Shown: positions 9,121 to 18,309, counted from the stretch's first letter. The stretch is 64,000 nt of DNA from Sphingomonadales bacterium UBA7471 (GCA_002479765.1 DLOZ01000024.1:63295-127294); one strand, 5' to 3'. Made by a program: numbers and translations. The notes: a model not told the origin generated them from the letters alone.

Positions 9121-9962
9121 TGACGAATATCATCAGAAACCCGATTTATCTGGCATTGATTGGGATCGGTGCGCTCATTTTGTGGAGCATGTCGGTCACC
9201 ATCGTCCCCGAAACACAACAAGCGATTATCAGCAGCTACGGCAAGGTTGACCGCGTTGTGAACAAATATCGTGCGAACGAACAATTTGGCGAAACGCGCG
9301 CGGGCCTCACCTTCCGTATCCCTTTTGTGGAACAAATCCAGATTGTCGACAAGCGCGTGTTGAGCGTCGAAATGGATCAGCAGGAAGTGCTTTCCACGGA
9401 CCAGCTGCGCCTGCAAGTCGACGCTTTTGCCCGGTTCCGCATCACGCAACCGGATGTGATGTATCGGACCATCCGTACCGAGGATCGCCTGCGCGAGCAG
9501 TTGAAGACAATCTTGGGCTCATCGCTTCGCAACGAATTGGGCAAGCGCACCTTTGCGGCGTTGCTCAGCGCCGAGCGCGGCGAAGTTATGGAAAATATCC
9601 AGACGGCGTTGAACCGTGAAGCCAAGAAATATGGCGCTGAAGTCATTGACGTCCGCATTAAGCGCGCGGATTTGCCTGCAGCAACGTTGCAGTCGGCCTA
9701 TAACCGGATGCGCAGCGCGCGTAATCAGGAAGCGATTGCCATTGATGCCGAGGGCCAGAAAGAAGCACAGATTATCCGCGCAGATGCCGAAGCCGAAGCC
9801 GCACGCATCTATGCCATAAGCTATGGCAAGGATCCGGGTTTCTACGACTTCTACCGCGCCATGCAGAGCTATCGCCAGACTTTCCAGAATGGCGAAGGAT
9901 CAAGCAACATCATCTTGTCGCCGCAGAATGCTTATCTTGAGAAATTCCGTACCGGACGTTAG
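9117..9962 (+). CDS. hflC: FtsH protease modulator HflC
   Basis: A 281-residue partner of HflK with one N-terminal membrane segment (about residues 8-27) and an SPFH domain (FVVPETQQAIISSYGK-like start, then RAGLTFRIPFVEQIQIVDKR). The C-terminal RNQEAIAIDAEGQKEAQIIR and FYDFYRAMQSYRQTF are typical of HflC. HflKC controls quality control of membrane proteins by FtsH. It is in an operon with hflK, and a periplasmic protease gene follows after 117 bp. Confidence 0.95.
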   Translation: MMTNIIRNPIYLALIGIGALILWSMSVTIVPETQQAIISSYGKVDRVVNKYRANEQFGETRAGLTFRIPFVEQIQIVDKRVLSVEMDQQEVLSTDQLRLQVDAFARFRITQPDVMYRTIRTEDRLREQLKTILGSSLRNELGKRTFAALLSAERGEVMENIQTALNREAKKYGAEVIDVRIKRADLPAATLQSAYNRMRSARNQEAIAIDAEGQKEAQIIRADAEAEAARIYAISYGKDPGFYDFYRAMQSYRQTFQNGEGSSNIILSPQNAYLEKFRTGR

Positions 9963-10079
9963 TCGAACGACGGATGACTTTGGCCAATTTGATGGCATTC
10001 ATTCAATTGGTGTTAAGCTTTACCACGCCATCGAAAGGCGGTCTTTCGGGCCTGCTGCCCAACTGAATATACGAGAGGA

Positions 10080-11573
10080 ATGATATCCGTGCGTTACGCT
10101 TATGCAGTTACCACCGCGCTTTTAATGACAGGTGCCGCCGTAGCTTTGGTCAACAACAATCCCGTGACCGCGCAAACCGGCCTTGCGGTTTCGGAACAAG
10201 CCAATCTCGCGCCCGGCGGCGCACCGTCAAGCTTCGCAGACTTGGCAGCACAGTTGCAGCCAGCAGTGGTCAACATCGCCACGCGTAAAAAGGTACAAGT
10301 CGCGACCAGCTTTAACCCGCTAACCGGCGAACGTCGCCCAGTGACACAGGATCAAGCAAGCGGTGGCTCAGGCTTTTTGATCTCGAGCGATGGCTATATC
10401 GTGACCAACAACCATGTTGTCGCAGGTGGTCCATCGGGCGACGCGGTTGATAACGTTACAGTCACGTTGTTCGACGGTAAGGAATATGAAGCAGAAATCA
10501 TCGGCCGTGACCCCTCTTCAGATGTCGCATTGTTAAAAATTCGCGCAACCGGCCTCCCCTTTGTAAAAATGGGTGACTCGCGGAAAAGCCGCGTTGGTGA
10601 CTGGGTCATTGCTATTGGTAACCCACTCACACTTGGCAGCACTGTGACCGCAGGCATTATCTCTGCGCTTCAACGCAACATTGGCGCCGGTGGAGCCTAT
10701 GACCGCTTCATTCAAACCGATACCGCCATTAACCCCGGCAACTCGGGTGGTCCCTTGTTTAACCTAAAGGGCGAAGTCATTGGCATCAACAACCGCCTGA
10801 TTTCACCTGTTGGTGCAAATATCGGCGTCGGATTTGCCATTCCTGCAGAAGAAGCCATTCCTGTGGTCGAATCTTTGAAAAAGGGTGTTCGTCCGGAACG
10901 CGGCTATTTGGGAATCAGCATTCGGCCCGTGGATGAAGTTACCGTCGACGCGCTTGGTCTGGAAAAGAACCGCGGCGAATTTGTCGCCCGCGTTGTTGCT
11001 GGCGAAGCCGCGGATAAGGCTGGTCTGAAAGAAGGCGACATCGTTCTGCGTGTCAATGACCGCGAGGTTTCGCCTGAAACCACGCTGTCGTACATCGTCG
11101 CGAATATCAAACCTGGCACCCGCATTCCGCTGGATATCTTGCGTGAAGGCAAGCCGATGAAGCTGACCGCAACCGTTGGCGCACGTCCTCCAGAAGAGAA
11201 GTTGGCGCAAAGTTTCAATCCTGAAGAAAATAAGGATTTCGACAAACAAAGCGACACGCCAGATTCAAAGGTTGTGCGCGACGCTTTGGGCATCAGCGTT
11301 ATTCCGCTGGATGCCGAAATCGCGCGCGCTCTTGGCCTGACCACTGATACAAAGGGAGTGGTTATTGACGTTCCGGGCACTGGCACGGGTGCGCAGGTTG
11401 GTCTGCGTCGTGGTGACGTCATCGTATCGGCAAACTACAAACCAATAAGCACATCGGCCGATCTCGCCGCCGCCGTCAAGGAAGCGCAGGCAGCCGGTCG
11501 TGGTGCCATCTTGCTGGGCGTAAAACGACGTGGTGCTCCGACGCAATATGTTGCTGTACGTCTCGAAAAATAA
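10080..11573 (+). CDS. DegP/DegQ (Do) family periplasmic serine endoprotease
   Basis: A 497-residue protein with an N-terminal signal segment, a trypsin-like domain and two PDZ domains. The catalytic triad is His112 (VTNNHVVAGG), Asp148 (SSDVALLKI) and Ser222 (NPGNSGGPLF). PDZ1 begins near YLGISIRPVDEV and PDZ2 near LGISVIPLDAEIARALG. It degrades or refolds damaged envelope proteins. The ATG at 10080 is preceded by GAGAGG; a GTG at 10089 (VRYAYAVTTALLM) is an equally good start and resembles relatives. The gene follows hflKC, so the three form an envelope quality-control neighbourhood. Confidence 0.93.
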   Translation: MISVRYAYAVTTALLMTGAAVALVNNNPVTAQTGLAVSEQANLAPGGAPSSFADLAAQLQPAVVNIATRKKVQVATSFNPLTGERRPVTQDQASGGSGFLISSDGYIVTNNHVVAGGPSGDAVDNVTVTLFDGKEYEAEIIGRDPSSDVALLKIRATGLPFVKMGDSRKSRVGDWVIAIGNPLTLGSTVTAGIISALQRNIGAGGAYDRFIQTDTAINPGNSGGPLFNLKGEVIGINNRLISPVGANIGVGFAIPAEEAIPVVESLKKGVRPERGYLGISIRPVDEVTVDALGLEKNRGEFVARVVAGEAADKAGLKEGDIVLRVNDREVSPETTLSYIVANIKPGTRIPLDILREGKPMKLTATVGARPPEEKLAQSFNPEENKDFDKQSDTPDSKVVRDALGISVIPLDAEIARALGLTTDTKGVVIDVPGTGTGAQVGLRRGDVIVSANYKPISTSADLAAAVKEAQAAGRGAILLGVKRRGAPTQYVAVRLEK

Positions 11574-11612
11574 GGCAGTTGTCGGCCGCGCCAGGGTGGT
11601 GCTAGTTAAGCT

Positions 11613-12812
11613 ATGGACTTAATCAGCACTGACTGGCGCGACGACGCCGAAGACATCCTTCCCGACCTGATCGCGCTGCGCCGCGCAATCCATGCCGAGC
11701 CTGAGCTTGGTCTGCAAAACCCCAAGACATTGGCCAAAATCAAGGCCGCGCTTGCTGGCCTGCCGCTGGAGCTGCGTGAAGGGCCATCGACCACGGGGCT
11801 CATCGCGACCCTGAAAGGCCCGGCCAATGGCCGTACGGTGCTTCTACGTGGCGATATGGACGCGTTGCCGCTCCATGAAGATACGGGCCTTGAATATAGC
11901 TCGCTGACCGAAGGCGCGATGCATGCGTGCGGGCATGATACCCATGTCGCCATGCTTGTGGGTGCGGCCAAGATGCTGTGCGCCAAGCGCGATCAGCTGG
12001 CCGGAACGGTGCAATTCATGTTCCAGCCCGGCGAGGAAGGCCATCATGGCGCGCGCTATATGCTCGACGACGGCTTGATTGATCCGCTGCCCGATGCCGC
12101 CTTTGCCTTGCACATCATGCCCAATGCCCCGCGCGGTGTGTTTAGTGGCCGAAGCGGACCGTTGTTGGCATCGTCTGACGTCCTGAATATTACCGTCAAG
12201 GGCGCGGGCGGACACGCGTCGATGCCGCATGACGCGGTTGATCCCATTCCCGTTGCCTGCGAAATCGTATCGGCCATTCAGACGATGGTCACGCGCAAGA
12301 TTTCCGTGTTTAACCCGGCAGTCATCACCATTGCCAAAATCACAGCAGGCACGACCAACAACATCATTCCGGAAACCGCGCATCTTTTGGGCACTATCCG
12401 GACCCTGTCGCCGCAGTCACGCGCGCGCGTGGCGGAGGAACTGCATCGCCTCGCCCCCGGCATCGCCGCTGCCCATGGGTGCAGCGCGGAGGTCCATATC
12501 GAACAAGGCTTCCCTGTTACCGTCTGCGACGACCGTGCGGTTCAATTCGGCAAAGCCGTGGTTGAGGATATGTTTGGCACAGAAAGCTGGATCACGCTCG
12601 ACACGCCGATCATGGGCGCCGAAGACTTCGCCTATGTCCTTGAAAAAGTACCCGGCGCCATGTTCTTCTTGGGCGCGTCACATGAAGGCGACGACTGGCG
12701 GTCATGCTGCGGCCTGCATTCCAACCGCATGGTCCTCGACGACAGCGTCATGGCCCGCGGAGCCGCCCTCCACGCTGCAATAGCCGAGCGATATTTGTCC
12801 GAAGGTTTTTAA
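11613..12812 (+). CDS. M20 family metallo-amidohydrolase (hippurate hydrolase-like)
   Basis: A 399-residue cytoplasmic hydrolase. The metal-binding motifs HACGHDTHVAML (about residues 108-119) and MFQPGEEGHHGARYML are intact, as is the GGHASMPHDAVDPI dimerisation-domain motif and the late MGAEDFAYV. These fit the M20D subfamily, which removes acyl groups from N-acyl amino acids such as hippurate or N-acetyl amino acids. The exact substrate cannot be told. Its stop codon is 7 bp before the left inverted repeat of the GxxExxY cassette. Confidence 0.9.
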   Translation: MDLISTDWRDDAEDILPDLIALRRAIHAEPELGLQNPKTLAKIKAALAGLPLELREGPSTTGLIATLKGPANGRTVLLRGDMDALPLHEDTGLEYSSLTEGAMHACGHDTHVAMLVGAAKMLCAKRDQLAGTVQFMFQPGEEGHHGARYMLDDGLIDPLPDAAFALHIMPNAPRGVFSGRSGPLLASSDVLNITVKGAGGHASMPHDAVDPIPVACEIVSAIQTMVTRKISVFNPAVITIAKITAGTTNNIIPETAHLLGTIRTLSPQSRARVAEELHRLAPGIAAAHGCSAEVHIEQGFPVTVCDDRAVQFGKAVVEDMFGTESWITLDTPIMGAEDFAYVLEKVPGAMFFLGASHEGDDWRSCCGLHSNRMVLDDSVMARGAALHAAIAERYLSEGF

Positions 12813-12819
12813 CAGAGGG

Positions 12820-12850
12820 CTCACACGAAGACACAAAGGCACAAAGAAAG
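12820..12850 (+). repeat. Left inverted repeat of the GxxExxY cassette
   Basis: A 31-base stretch whose core is ACACAAAGGCACAAAG. It is the reverse complement of 13253-13282 apart from one mismatch and one extra base. It starts 7 bp after the stop of the M20 gene. With its partner it brackets the broken GxxExxY gene exactly. Confidence 0.9.
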
Positions 12851-12851
12851 T

Positions 12852-13246
12852 CTACAAAGAGCGCGTAAGATCACCGTTGGCGATCCGCTTTACGCCTTCT
12901 CGGAATGTTGCCCCGCCGAAATTGATGAGAAGCCCCAAAGGCAGATCGAGCAGCCTTAAATATGTTAATATCTGGCGGCCATGGACCGCAGCTAGTCGCT
13001 CGCATGATTTCAGTTCGACCAGTAAAGTGCCCTCAATCAACATGTCCGCTTTGAAGCCCTCGTTGAAAACGCGGCCATTAAATTTATCGGGATCGGCTTC
13101 TGCCGTTCAACCGATAGCCCCCGCTCTGACAGACTATCGGCTAGAATTACCTCTTAAACGCTTTCCAAAAGACCGGGGCCAAGTTTGTTATGGATCTTAA
13201 AGCCGCAATCTATTGCTATTGTCGCGAGTTCCTCAAGGCGGTTCAT
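12852..13246 (-). pseudogene. GxxExxY-family protein gene, broken by a stop and a frameshift
   Basis: Reading backwards from the ATG at 13246, the product starts MNRLEELATIAIDCGFKIHN and continues to KLGPGLLESV, the signature of GxxExxY proteins (PD-(D/E)XK-like, function unknown). At 13154-13156 the codon expected to be the Tyr of the signature (TAT) reads TAA. The same frame then resumes (EVILADSLSERGLSVERQ). Near 13076-13090 one base is missing in an A/T run, and the downstream frame carries the rest: FNEGFKADMLIEGTLLVELK, SCERLAAVHGRQILTYLRLL, LPLGLLINFGGATFREG, ending at 12852. So one nonsense change plus one frameshift break an otherwise complete gene of about 130 residues. The gene sits between inverted repeats. 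Confidence 0.9.
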
Positions 13247-13252
13247 AATCTT

Positions 13253-13282
13253 CTTCTTTGTGCCTTTGTGTCTTTGTGTGAG
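13253..13282 (-). repeat. Right inverted repeat of the GxxExxY cassette
   Basis: A 30-base partner of 12820-12850 in inverted orientation, reading CTTTGTGCCTTTGTGTCTTT on the plus strand in its middle. It ends 1 bp before the stop codon of the M19 dipeptidase gene and lies 6 bp upstream of the GxxExxY start, so it may also hold that gene's leader. Confidence 0.9.
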
Positions 13283-13283
13283 A

Positions 13284-14480
13284 TTATTTCCCTGCTGCCT
13301 TTTCGACCCCGCGCATGACGCGTAGGGCGTTGCCTTGGGCGATTTTGGCGAGGTCGCTTTTGGAATAGCCACGACGTACCAGTTCCGCGAACAGAGCCGG
13401 ATAGGTCGATACGTTTTCGAGACCCACGGGCAGTTCATCGACCCCGCCAAAGTCGCCGCCAATGCCGATATGGTCAATGCCGGCCACTTTGCGGATATGA
13501 TCGATATGGTCAGCGACTTGCGCCAATGTTGCTTTGGGCTGTGGGTTTGCCACAATCCATGCGTCTACCGCGGTTTTCTCGCCAACAGGGTTGCCGGAAA
13601 ATTCCGTTTTCGCACGACCTGCCACCGCCGACCGTTCAAACTCCCACTGGCGGCGTTCGGGCGAGGTAAAGCCCGGGACGAATGTGACCATGACCACGCC
13701 GCCATTTTGCGGCAAACGCTTCAACACGGAGTCCGGCACGTTACGTGGATGTGGTGTGATGGCGCGGGCATTGCTGTGCGTGAACAGCACGGGCGCAGTG
13801 CTTTTATCCAACACGTCATGCATCGTTGCCTCTGACACATGGCTGATGTCCACAATCATCCCCAGCCGGTTCATTTCCGCCAGCACGTCAAAACCAAATG
13901 GCGACAGCCCATCATGCTTTGGCGCGTCGGTAGCGCTGTCGGCCCAATCGGTCGTCAGGCTGTGCGTGATGGTCATATAGCGTGCGCCAAGGGCATAGCT
14001 TTGCCGCAGAATCTCAAGCGAGTCGCCGATGGAATGCCCGCCTTCCATACCGATCATCGACGCGATCTTGCCTGCCTTCATCGCGCGCTCCACCTCAGCG
14101 GCGGTCGATGCATAAGCAAAGCTCTCTGGATAACGCGCGATCATCTGCCGCACGACGTCAATCTGCGCGATGGTGCGTGTTACCGCCTCATGCTTTGGCA
14201 GTGCGGCATCAACATATACCGACCAAAATTGGCCGCCGAGGAAACCGGCGCGCGCATTGCGGATATCGGTATGCGTTTTGGCAAGAACATCGGCAGGCAG
14301 CGCCGAGAGATTGAATCTCGAGAAATCCCGATCGAACAATTCCGCAATTTGGTGCGGCGTATCATTATGTCCGTCGATGATGGGGGACTTTGCCAGCACC
14401 TCCCGCGCGGTTTCTTCGGGGGTCGCGGCATATGCCGGCGAGAGCGCAACCAAGGCAAAAAGCGGGAGTAGTTTTTTCAT
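13284..14480 (-). CDS. Membrane dipeptidase (peptidase M19)
   Basis: A 398-residue protein with a signal peptide (MKKLLPLFALVALSPAYA, cleavage near residue 18), so periplasmic. The zinc site begins with IIDGHNDTPHQI (HxD motif); MIGMEGGHSIGDSLEIL supplies the bridging Glu; later motifs are ITHSLTTDWADS, VDISHVSEATMHDVLD and HIGIGGDFGGVDELP. These are the renal dipeptidase family motifs for hydrolysis of dipeptides, sometimes with D-residues. The start overlaps the nadB stop by 4 bp (ATGA), so it is cotranscribed with nadB. Confidence 0.93.
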   Translation of the reverse strand: MKKLLPLFALVALSPAYAATPEETAREVLAKSPIIDGHNDTPHQIAELFDRDFSRFNLSALPADVLAKTHTDIRNARAGFLGGQFWSVYVDAALPKHEAVTRTIAQIDVVRQMIARYPESFAYASTAAEVERAMKAGKIASMIGMEGGHSIGDSLEILRQSYALGARYMTITHSLTTDWADSATDAPKHDGLSPFGFDVLAEMNRLGMIVDISHVSEATMHDVLDKSTAPVLFTHSNARAITPHPRNVPDSVLKRLPQNGGVVMVTFVPGFTSPERRQWEFERSAVAGRAKTEFSGNPVGEKTAVDAWIVANPQPKATLAQVADHIDHIRKVAGIDHIGIGGDFGGVDELPVGLENVSTYPALFAELVRRGYSKSDLAKIAQGNALRVMRGVEKAAGK

Positions 14481-16051
14481 GGGACCAACACGGTATCAAC
14501 CGCCTCCTTTAGCGTTTCGGGATAATCGAGGGTGAAATGCAGCCCCCGGCTTTCATGCCGTGACAAAGCGGACTGAATGATAAGCGCCGCGACCTCAACC
14601 AAGTTGCGCAGTTCAATCAGGTCAGGCGTTACGCGGAAATGGCTGTAATAATCGGCAACCTCGCTGCGCAGCAAATCGATACGGTGCTGCGCGCGCTCCA
14701 GCCGCTTCGTCGTGCGGACGATGCCTACAAAGTTCCACATGAATTGGCGGATTTCGCGCCAGCATTGCGCAATCACAACTTCTTCATCGCTGTCCGTCAC
14801 ACGGCTTTCGTCCCACGCGCGGATGGGCGGCGGTGGCGGCAGGCTATCCCAATGGGCATCAATATGGCGCGCACAGGCGTCACCAAAGACGAAGCATTCC
14901 AGCAGTGAATTCGACGCAAGGCGGTTGGCACCATGAAGTCCGCTTTGCGTCACTTCGCCAGCCGCATACAGCCCCGGCGCATCGGTTCGGCCATCAAGGT
15001 CAACCAGAACACCGCCGCAGGTATAATGCTGCGCTGGCACCACGGGAATGGGCTCGCGCGTGATGTCGATACCAAGCCCCATCAGCTTTTCATAAATGTT
15101 CGGGAAATGCCCCTTCACAAAATCTGCTGGCTTGTGGCTGATGTCCAAATGGACATATTCCAGCCCGTCGCGCTTAATCTCCGCATCATTGGCGCGCGCA
15201 ACGATATCGCGCGGCGCAAGCTCTGCGCGTTCGTCATAATCGGGCATATAGCGATGCCCGGTTTTGGGGTTTTTCAATATGCCACCTTCGCCGCGCACCG
15301 CCTCGGTAATCAGGAAGTTTTTTACCTCAAGATTGTACAGGCAGGTCGGGTGGAATTGCATGAATTCCATATTCGACACGCGGCAGCCAGCACGCCACGC
15401 CATGGCAATGCCATCGCCCGTCGCACCGCGTGGCGCCGTGGAGTAGAGATAAGTGCGTCCGGCGCCGCCACTGGCCAAGATCGTGGCGCGCGCGGTGAAC
15501 GCTTCCACCTGCCCCGTCTTGCGGTTGAGCGCATAGACGCCATGGACACGTCCTGAAGTCGAAAACCGTTCTTGATGGCGACCTGAGATCAAATCAACGG
15601 CAACCATATCGGGTACCAGCACGATATTGGGATGCGCTCTTGCTGCGGCCTCCAATGCCTGCTGCACCGCCCATCCGGTGGCGTCATCGACATGGACAAT
15701 ACGCCGGTGGCTATGGCCGCCCTCACGCGTCAAATGCCAGTCATTGCCCTCAAGATTAAACGGCACGCCCAGCTTTGCCAGCCGCTCAATGGCCACAGGC
15801 GCATTTTCGACAACAAATTCGACGGTCGCACGGTTGTTCAGCCCGGCACCCGCGACCATTGTATCTTCGATATGGCTTTCGAAATTGTCGCCGGGCTCAA
15901 GCACGGCGGCGATGCCCCCCTGTGCCCAGGCTGTCGCACCATCGGATATCGCGCCCTTTGCCAAGACGGCAACTTTTCGGCGTGTTGCGAGCTGCAGCGC
16001 AGCAGTTAACCCCGCCGCACCCGATCCGATAATGAGGACATCGATGTCCAT
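14477..16051 (-). CDS. nadB: L-aspartate oxidase (NadB)
   Basis: A 524-residue FAD enzyme that oxidises L-aspartate to iminoaspartate, the first step of de novo NAD synthesis; NadA (42558-43550) and NadC (35257-36105) of the same pathway are also in this window. The dinucleotide motif DVLIIGSGAAGLTAAL is at the N-terminus, and AWAQGGIAAV, EGGHSHRRIVH and HYTCGGVLVDLDGRT are family hallmarks that separate it from succinate dehydrogenase. The ATG at 16051 follows the stop of the ABC ATPase gene with no spacer, and the 3' end overlaps the M19 peptidase. Confidence 0.95.
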   Translation of the reverse strand: MDIDVLIIGSGAAGLTAALQLATRRKVAVLAKGAISDGATAWAQGGIAAVLEPGDNFESHIEDTMVAGAGLNNRATVEFVVENAPVAIERLAKLGVPFNLEGNDWHLTREGGHSHRRIVHVDDATGWAVQQALEAAARAHPNIVLVPDMVAVDLISGRHQERFSTSGRVHGVYALNRKTGQVEAFTARATILASGGAGRTYLYSTAPRGATGDGIAMAWRAGCRVSNMEFMQFHPTCLYNLEVKNFLITEAVRGEGGILKNPKTGHRYMPDYDERAELAPRDIVARANDAEIKRDGLEYVHLDISHKPADFVKGHFPNIYEKLMGLGIDITREPIPVVPAQHYTCGGVLVDLDGRTDAPGLYAAGEVTQSGLHGANRLASNSLLECFVFGDACARHIDAHWDSLPPPPPIRAWDESRVTDSDEEVVIAQCWREIRQFMWNFVGIVRTTKRLERAQHRIDLLRSEVADYYSHFRVTPDLIELRNLVEVAALIIQSALSRHESRGLHFTLDYPETLKEAVDTVLVP

Positions 16052-16969
16052 TTATGCACTGCTTGTGAGACGCAGGAAAACGTCCTCAAGGTCCGCTTCC
16101 TTGGTTGTCACGTCCAATATCCCAAGGCCGAGCCCCTGAATGGTCGTCAACACTTCGCCCGCGTTCATGCGGTCTTTGTTATAGGTAATTTCGATGGTGC
16201 GCTCATTCACCAATTCGGATTTTTCAAATGCGTCGTGCGTCGGCGCAACGGTAACATCGCGATCCAGCGTCAGAACAACGGCCTTTTCCCGCGCCATGCC
16301 CACCAGCTCGCGCGTTGGCTTGTTGGCGATCAGTTGCCCATGGTTGATGATGGCGATGCGGTCACATAATTGTTCGGCTTCTTCAAGATAATGAGTTGTT
16401 AGGACGACGGTCACGCCCTGCTTGTTCAGTTCAAGCACATAATCCCACAATTGTTGGCGCAGCTCGATATCGACACCAGCCGTGGGCTCATCGAGAACGA
16501 TAACCGGCGGCGCATGGACCATGGCTTTGGCCACCAGCAACCGTCGTTTCATACCGCCCGACAATGTCCGCGCATAGGCATCCGCCTTGTCCTCTAACCG
16601 GACAGCCTTGAGCAGCTCCATCGTCCGCCGCTTGGACTTGGGCACGCCATATAGGCCCGCCTGCAATTCAAGCGCTTCCTTCGGTGTAAAGAACGGATCG
16701 AACATGATTTCCTGCGGGACAATACCGATCGATGCCTTGGCATTGCGTAGGTTGGCGTCGATATCAAAACCCCAGATCGATGCGGAGCCGGAGCTTTTCA
16801 TCACCATCCCGGCCAATATGTTGATCAGCGTGGATTTGCCCGCACCATTCGGCCCCAGAAGCCCGAAAATAGATCCCTGAGCGACGTCAAAACTGACATC
16901 ACTCAGCGCCTGTTTACCGCTGGCATATTTTTTGGAGAGATTCTTGATCGAGATAGCTTGTTCAGACAT
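16052..16969 (-). CDS. ABC transporter ATP-binding protein
   Basis: A 305-residue ATPase. Walker A is GLLGPNGAGKSTL (about residues 36-48), the signature is LSGGMKRRLLVAKAM, and Walker B is PPVIVLDEPTAGVD. The C-terminal 80 residues resemble the DrrA/NodI-type exporter ATPases. The start is taken as the ATG for MSEQAISIKNLSK; an ATG two codons upstream is possible. No membrane partner is adjacent, so the permease must be elsewhere; the substrate is unknown. It is directly upstream of nadB with no gap. Confidence 0.9.
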   Translation of the reverse strand: MSEQAISIKNLSKKYASGKQALSDVSFDVAQGSIFGLLGPNGAGKSTLINILAGMVMKSSGSASIWGFDIDANLRNAKASIGIVPQEIMFDPFFTPKEALELQAGLYGVPKSKRRTMELLKAVRLEDKADAYARTLSGGMKRRLLVAKAMVHAPPVIVLDEPTAGVDIELRQQLWDYVLELNKQGVTVVLTTHYLEEAEQLCDRIAIINHGQLIANKPTRELVGMAREKAVVLTLDRDVTVAPTHDAFEKSELVNERTIEITYNKDRMNAGEVLTTIQGLGLGILDVTTKEADLEDVFLRLTSSA

Positions 16970-17103
16970 GAGCATGCGATAGCGAACCCAGCCCTTCTAA
17001 GCAATCACGGGAAATGACAGGTACAGAGACGCGCATGTGTTGCTGCGCATGATTAACCAAATCTTGAAGGTTTAAATTACCCATTATTGTGTATATCTGT
17101 GGC

Positions 17104-17646
17104 ATGGCAGACAAGAAGCACATATATCTTTTCTGTGTTTTTGGGGCAGTTGCCATGTTTGTGGCTGTGCCTTCGCCAACATGGGCTGCACCTGCCACCG
17201 GCGAGGCGCAGATTGTCATCGTCGCGCCATTGACGTTCATTAACAATGAGGATCTCAATTTTGGCCGAATTATCCCTGCACATGTTGCAGGGACGGTTTC
17301 AATATCTGAGACGAATAAGCGAACGACCACCAATGGCATCGTTCCGGTTGGCAACGATTATCAAGCAGCGCAATTTGCCGGCCTAGCGGCGCAAGACCAA
17401 CGCGTAACTATTCGCATTACCCCGACGGTGATCAGCTTGATTGGCCCAGGTCCAGCAATGACAGTCGACATTTTTGCGATCGGGCCAGAGGCTTCGTTGG
17501 CGCAAATTGGAAATTCGTCCAACTACCGCGTCGTCCGCGCTGACGGCGCATTCCAATTTGCAGTGGCTGCACGCTTATATGTCGGCGCAAATCAGCCTGC
17601 GGGCACATATTCAGGGTCATTTACTGCCACGTTGGATTATCAATGA
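17104..17646 (+). CDS. DUF4402 secreted protein (first of a tandem pair)
   Basis: A 180-residue protein with a signal peptide ending near PSPTWAAPATG. The body has the DUF4402 pattern: IVIVAPLTFINNEDLNFGRI, AGTVSI, FAGLAAQDQRVTIRI and a closing YVGANQPAGTYSGSFTATLD. Family members are exported beta-rich proteins of unknown role, sometimes near pilus genes. I chose the ATG at 17104 because it gives a standard signal peptide; an in-frame GTG lies at 17089. A paralogue follows 72 bp downstream. Confidence 0.85.
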   Translation: MADKKHIYLFCVFGAVAMFVAVPSPTWAAPATGEAQIVIVAPLTFINNEDLNFGRIIPAHVAGTVSISETNKRTTTNGIVPVGNDYQAAQFAGLAAQDQRVTIRITPTVISLIGPGPAMTVDIFAIGPEASLAQIGNSSNYRVVRADGAFQFAVAARLYVGANQPAGTYSGSFTATLDYQ

Positions 17647-17718
17647 ACCGACAGGGGCATAGGAATTGTTACGCGGCTCTACAGAATATTTTTACTTTTT
17701 CGCGTTAATGGCTTGAGG

Positions 17719-18270
17719 ATGATCAGGACCAACCGATTTTTGCAACGCACAGCAACGGCATTACTGCTCGCTGCTTTTGCATTAATGGCGGCGCAACCTG
17801 CTTCTGCAGGAACGACCCCCGGCGGGGGTGAAATAACCATTGTCCGTCCCTTATCCTTCGTCATTGATGACAATCTCGAATTTGGCGCAATCGTTCGGGG
17901 CACAACAGCCGGCACGGTCACCATCACACCAACAGGAGCGCGCACACAAACAGGCGGCGTCACCTTAATCAATGGTGGCGGACACAAGGCGGCATCCTTT
18001 GCCGGCCAAGGAACATTCCTGCAACGCGTCGAAATCTCGCTTGGCGCAAGCAGCATTTTTCTGACTGGTCCGGGCGCCCCTATGCAGGTCCGCGATTTTG
18101 TCCTCGGCAGTACGCCGACGGCTGTTTTGACAACTACGCCGCTCAGTTTTCGGATTGCAGCGTTGAACGGTGTTTTTTCATTTCCGGTCGGCGCCACGCT
18201 TGAGGTTGGCGCAAACCAAGCACCCGGCGTGTATTCCGGAAACTGGTCGATCACGCTCAATTACTTCTGA
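17719..18270 (+). CDS. DUF4402 secreted protein (second of a tandem pair)
   Basis: A 183-residue paralogue of the preceding gene with the same layout: signal peptide (cleavage near PASAG), ITIVRPLSFVIDDNLEFGAI, AGTVTI, FAGQGTFLQRVEISL and LEVGANQAPGVYSGNWSITL. The match along the whole length indicates an old tandem duplication with considerable divergence. The ATG at 17719 is taken as the start; a TTG two codons upstream also fits. The role is unknown, with envelope or extracellular location likely. Confidence 0.85.
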   Translation: MIRTNRFLQRTATALLLAAFALMAAQPASAGTTPGGGEITIVRPLSFVIDDNLEFGAIVRGTTAGTVTITPTGARTQTGGVTLINGGGHKAASFAGQGTFLQRVEISLGASSIFLTGPGAPMQVRDFVLGSTPTAVLTTTPLSFRIAALNGVFSFPVGATLEVGANQAPGVYSGNWSITLNYF

Positions 18271-18309
18271 CCCGTTGCAGCCCCGCAGCGGTTTTGCTAC
18301 GCGCCGCGC

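Noticed and set aside
13247..13555. An open frame running from the dipeptidase gene into the GxxExxY start, which includes the translated repeat
   Set aside because: It is antisense-free but out of frame with the dipeptidase, and the part over the repeat (RHKGTKKK) is a by-product of the inverted repeat. The family's start is the Met at 13246.
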